In this document: positions 61,488 through 64,000 of the stretch, in pieces
Layout: the number at the start of each line of letters is the position of its first letter
How positions within the stretch are numbered: position 1 is the stretch's first letter
DNA from: Clostridium fungisolvens
GTDB taxonomy: Bacteria; Bacillota; Clostridia; Clostridiales; Clostridiaceae
Reading direction: 5' to 3'
Length of the DNA: 64,000 nt
Assembly: GCF_014193895.1 (NCBI RefSeq)
Contig: NZ_BLZR01000001.1
Location: forward strand, 2,294,001 to 2,358,000
The notes under the pieces: model-generated
What the model saw: only the letters and a program-made list of their open reading frames with translations
Databases searched by the model: none
Told to the model about the DNA's origin: nothing
Position numbers and translations under genes: made by a program

Positions 61488-61577
61488 TAAAACTTATTCG
61501 CCTGCCAAATTTTCCTCTTATACATTCGGAAAGGCAGATGCGTTAAAAAAGCTCGCTGAAGAAGGACTCTTCAGCGA
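61470..61577 (-). repeat. Dispersed repeat, copy 2 (overlaps prkC terminator)
   Basis: On the minus strand it reads hairpin CGCTGAAG/CTTCAGCG, T run, GCATCTGCC, TTTCCGAATG, GGCAGGCGA, TATTTTTTACTG, the same order as copy 1 at 25380-25480 on the plus strand. TCTGCC and GGCAG with inner TTTCC/GGAAA can pair. Confidence 0.7.
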
Positions 61578-61584
61578 CTTTTTT
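61545..61584. terminator. Terminator after prkC
   Basis: Perfect 10-bp stem TCGCTGAAGA/TCTTCAGCGA (61553-61562, 61568-61577), five-base loop, T runs on both strands, five bases past the stop. Confidence 0.92.
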
Positions 61585-63568
61585 ATTGAGCTGGTTTATT
61601 TGCAGGTTTTAGCTTAATAGTTACAGCATCACCTTGATTAACCTGAGTTGGACTTACACTATCAACAATTGCATCTTTAGGTTGAGAAGGATCATCAAAC
61701 TTATATGCTACATTATTTCTGTTTGACCATTGATTTTCAACAAAATCTCTAGTCTTTCCAATTATCTCAGTTACATCAATCTTTCTTGGTGTATATCTGT
61801 AATATTGTACAGTTATATCAGAATTTTTATCAACTTCTTTGCCTGTTGGTAAAGTTTGATTGAATATCTTTCCATCTTGGTCTTTTAAATCAATTTTATC
61901 TGTATCAACAACAGTTGGCTTTAGATTTAAACTCAACTTATTATCTGAAAGATACTTTTGAGCCCCATCTACAGTCATACCTATAAGGTTAGGAACTATT
62001 ACAGGTTGAGGTCCTTTGCTAATAACAAAATCTATTGATGTATTATCATCTTTATTTCTAACATCATTTGCTGCAGGATTTTGGCTCATCACCTTACCTT
62101 TAGCTACAGTATCACTAAAATCTTCTGTTTGCTTTCCAACAGAAAACCCTGCACTAGCAATAGCTTTTTTAGCACCATCAGCATCTAACCCTTGTGATAC
62201 TAAATCAGGAACTTTTATTGTAGCTACACCAGCACTTATTATCACTTTAATCTCAGATTTTTTATCAACCTTTTCACCTACACCAGGAACGACCTGTGAA
62301 ACTGTATCCTTTGGTTTGTCACTGTTTTCTTGACCACCATCAACAAATACAAGGCCATTTGATTCTATAGTGCTCTTAGCTTGATCCCTTGTCATACCAA
62401 CTACATTAGGAACTTCAACCTGCTCACTTGTAGTCGTAGGATTTAGTCTTACTTTATTATTTGTAATTGCATAAGCAGAAACTGCACCAATAACAAGTAA
62501 AAGCAAAAATAGAAGCCCAAGTAAAATTCTATTTTTAGTTCTTTGTTTCTTCTGCTTTGGAGTTAATTTTTCCTCTTCGTCTTCATCATCGTAATACTCA
62601 TCATCTTCATCTTCTTCATCAATATCTTTTGATTTAACATTAGAAACTTTTCTAGCCGCCGCTTGCTTAATAGCTTCAACGGTTATTGGTTCCATTATTC
62701 TAGTGTGATCATCATCTAAAGATTCAACTGGTATAATTATTTGAGCATTTGGATTTTCTTTAATTTTTTCTAAATCCCCTATCATTTCTTTAGCACTTTG
62801 ATATCTCTTTATTGGCTCTTTTTCAGTTGCTTTTAGAATTAGAGTGTTTAAGCTATCCGGAATTTTGCTATTTATATTCTTCGGTGGAACTACTTCTTCC
62901 TGAATGTGTTTTAAAGCTACAGCTACTGGTGATTCACCATCAAAAGGAACTCTACCAGTTACCATTTCATACAACACTACTCCTAAAGAATATAAATCAG
63001 TTCTACAATCTATATAACTTCCTTTTGCCTGCTCTGGAGAAAAATAATGAGCAGATCCCATAACACTATTAGTATACGTAATTGTAGAAGAGTCCGTTGA
63101 TTTTGCAATACCAAAGTCTGTAACCTTTACTATACCTTCTTCAGTAACCAGTATATTTTGAGGTTTTATATCCCTATGTATTATATTATTTCTATGTGCA
63201 CAATCTAGCGCATTAGCTACTTTAGATGCTATGCTTATTGCACTTTCATAGGAAAACTTTCCATGCTCATTTATTATTTCTTTAAGATTCTTACCTTTTA
63301 CATATTCCATGACTATATAGTGAATATTATCTTGTGTGCCTACATCTAATATATTTACAATATTAGGATTAGTCAAATTGGCAATGGCAGTAGCTTCTCT
63401 TTTAAATTTTTCGATGATTTCTTCATTATTGGTAAAGGAATCTTTTAGTATTTTTACTGCTACATATCTTTTTAGCTTATGACATTTTGCTTTGTAGACA
63501 TAGGACATTCCCCCTTCGCCTATCTTCTCAAGGATTTCATATCTTTCTCCTAAAACCTTACCTACCAT
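61583..63568 (-). CDS. prkC: PASTA-domain Ser/Thr protein kinase PrkC
   Basis: Membrane Hanks-type kinase sensing muropeptides, controlling germination, growth and wall synthesis. The 661 residues hold a cytoplasmic kinase domain (G-loop GEGGMSYVY near 15, HRDIKPQNIL near 127, DFGIA near 151), a very acidic juxtamembrane stretch (about 310-335), one membrane helix (about 346-368) and four PASTA repeats (from about 385). ATG 63568 behind GGAGGAGAG is preferred to the six-codon longer reading. It begins one base after prpC. Confidence 0.97.
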   Translation of the reverse strand: MVGKVLGERYEILEKIGEGGMSYVYKAKCHKLKRYVAVKILKDSFTNNEEIIEKFKREATAIANLTNPNIVNILDVGTQDNIHYIVMEYVKGKNLKEIINEHGKFSYESAISIASKVANALDCAHRNNIIHRDIKPQNILVTEEGIVKVTDFGIAKSTDSSTITYTNSVMGSAHYFSPEQAKGSYIDCRTDLYSLGVVLYEMVTGRVPFDGESPVAVALKHIQEEVVPPKNINSKIPDSLNTLILKATEKEPIKRYQSAKEMIGDLEKIKENPNAQIIIPVESLDDDHTRIMEPITVEAIKQAAARKVSNVKSKDIDEEDEDDEYYDDEDEEEKLTPKQKKQRTKNRILLGLLFLLLLVIGAVSAYAITNNKVRLNPTTTSEQVEVPNVVGMTRDQAKSTIESNGLVFVDGGQENSDKPKDTVSQVVPGVGEKVDKKSEIKVIISAGVATIKVPDLVSQGLDADGAKKAIASAGFSVGKQTEDFSDTVAKGKVMSQNPAANDVRNKDDNTSIDFVISKGPQPVIVPNLIGMTVDGAQKYLSDNKLSLNLKPTVVDTDKIDLKDQDGKIFNQTLPTGKEVDKNSDITVQYYRYTPRKIDVTEIIGKTRDFVENQWSNRNNVAYKFDDPSQPKDAIVDSVSPTQVNQGDAVTIKLKPANKPAQ

Positions 63569-63569
63569 G

Positions 63570-64000
63570 CTATATCTCTCCTCCAAATATCATTACAGTT
63601 ATATTGTCTTTTCCCCCTCTATCTTTAGCTAGTTCAACAAGAGCAGTACAAGCGTCATCATAGTTAGATTTGGACTTGATCAAGTCTTTAATCTCTTCAT
63701 TAGAAATCTCATTAGTTAAGCCATCTGAACACAAAACAAGTATCTCAAAACCTGAAGAAGTTATATCAAATATATCTACTTCTACGTTTAAATTTGTCCC
63801 AATAGATCTTGTAATGACATTTTTTCTAGGATGATGCATTGCCTCCTCTTCACTTATAGATCCACAATCCAGAAGTTCTTGAACTAAAGAATGATCTTTA
63901 GTTATCTTTATTATCTTATCATTTATAATCCCTAAGCAACAACTATCTCCAACATTAGCTATTTGTATTAAGCTATTAGTTACAAAGCAAGCTGTTATTG
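63570..64000 (-). CDS. prpC: PP2C-family protein phosphatase PrpC/Stp, N-terminal part outside window
   Basis: Metal-dependent phosphatase opposing PrkC. About 143 C-terminal residues are visible, running in from the right edge. Motifs: ANVGDSCC (GDS) near 63945, LCSDGLTNEIS and DRGGKDNITVMI at the end, typical for the family. Its stop lies one base before the prkC start and its last codons contain the prkC ribosome binding site, so the pair is translationally coupled. Confidence 0.96.
   Translation of the reverse strand, partial: ITACFVTNSLIQIANVGDSCCLGIINDKIIKITKDHSLVQELLDCGSISEEEAMHHPRKNVITRSIGTNLNVEVDIFDITSSGFEILVLCSDGLTNEISNEEIKDLIKSKSNYDDACTALVELAKDRGGKDNITVMIFGGEI

Noticed and set aside
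1..64000. A novel defence, secretion or biosynthetic gene cluster
   Set aside because: All genes longer than 60 codons fall into known core families in conserved order; no island, change of composition or unknown multi-gene unit was seen.

Overview
The window is strongly AT-rich and dominated by one long, almost unbroken run of minus-strand housekeeping genes. Gene content and order match the chromosomal core of a spore-forming Firmicute of the Clostridium sensu stricto type. The evidence is: Bacillus/Clostridium synteny blocks, MEP-pathway isoprenoid genes, CodY, pta-ackA, sporulation genes (SpoIIIE, YlbJ, SpoVM), AGGAGG-type ribosome binding sites, occasional TTG and GTG starts, and U-tract terminators. 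I see no prophage, IS element, CRISPR array, tRNA or rRNA gene. I cannot name the species.

Layout from left to right. 1-5.6 kb: SpoIIIE (cut by the window edge), TepA, aspartate kinase, YlmC/YmxH and the M16 peptidase MlpA. 5.7-10 kb: pnp, rpsO, ribF and truB. 10.1-15.7 kb: the nusA/infB operon (rimP-nusA-rnpM-ylxQ-infB-rbfA-nrnA-truB-ribF) with a promoter and attenuator-like leader. 16-25.2 kb: ispG, rseP, dxr, a permease, cdsA, uppS, frr, pyrH, tsf and rpsB (isoprenoid and phospholipid precursors plus translation). 25.7-31.4 kb: codY, topA, dprA and comM. 31.5-44.6 kb: yraN, rnhB, rbgA, rplS-trmD-rimM-khpA-rpsP-ffh-ylxM, ftsY-smc, a 32-residue membrane peptide, an Elp3-like radical SAM protein and rnc. 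44.7-49.5 kb: acpP, plsX, rpmF, yceD, ackA and pta. 49.7-56 kb: tmcAL and ylbJ (plus strand), then a coiled-coil protein, coaD, rsmD and recG. 56.5-64 kb: fakA, asp23, rpmB (plus strand), spoVM, thiN, rpe, rsgA, prkC and prpC (cut by the window edge).

The genes mostly serve ribosome assembly and translation (rimP, nusA, infB, rbfA, rimM, trmD, rbgA, rsgA, tsf, frr and several r-proteins), RNA processing and decay (pnp, rnc, nrnA, rnhB, RnpM), SRP targeting (ffh, ftsY, ylxM), chromosome handling (smc, topA, recG, spoIIIE, dprA) and lipid or isoprenoid supply (ispG, dxr, uppS, cdsA, acpP, plsX, fakA). None of these protein systems is new.

The less ordinary signals lie in and around non-coding DNA. 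They are: a family of about 65-110 bp palindromic MITE-like repeats in at least four gaps; a second repeat family in two gaps; a 21-bp hairpin that holds the ylbJ Shine-Dalgarno in its loop and its start codon in its stem; a hairpin between the khpA Shine-Dalgarno and its start codon; a long imperfect duplex directly upstream of the RNase III gene; a 21-bp palindrome inside the nrnA coding sequence; and two very small genes (spoVM and a 32-residue membrane peptide before smc). Several ribosomal-protein leaders look structured. All RNA structures are read by eye and are hypotheses.
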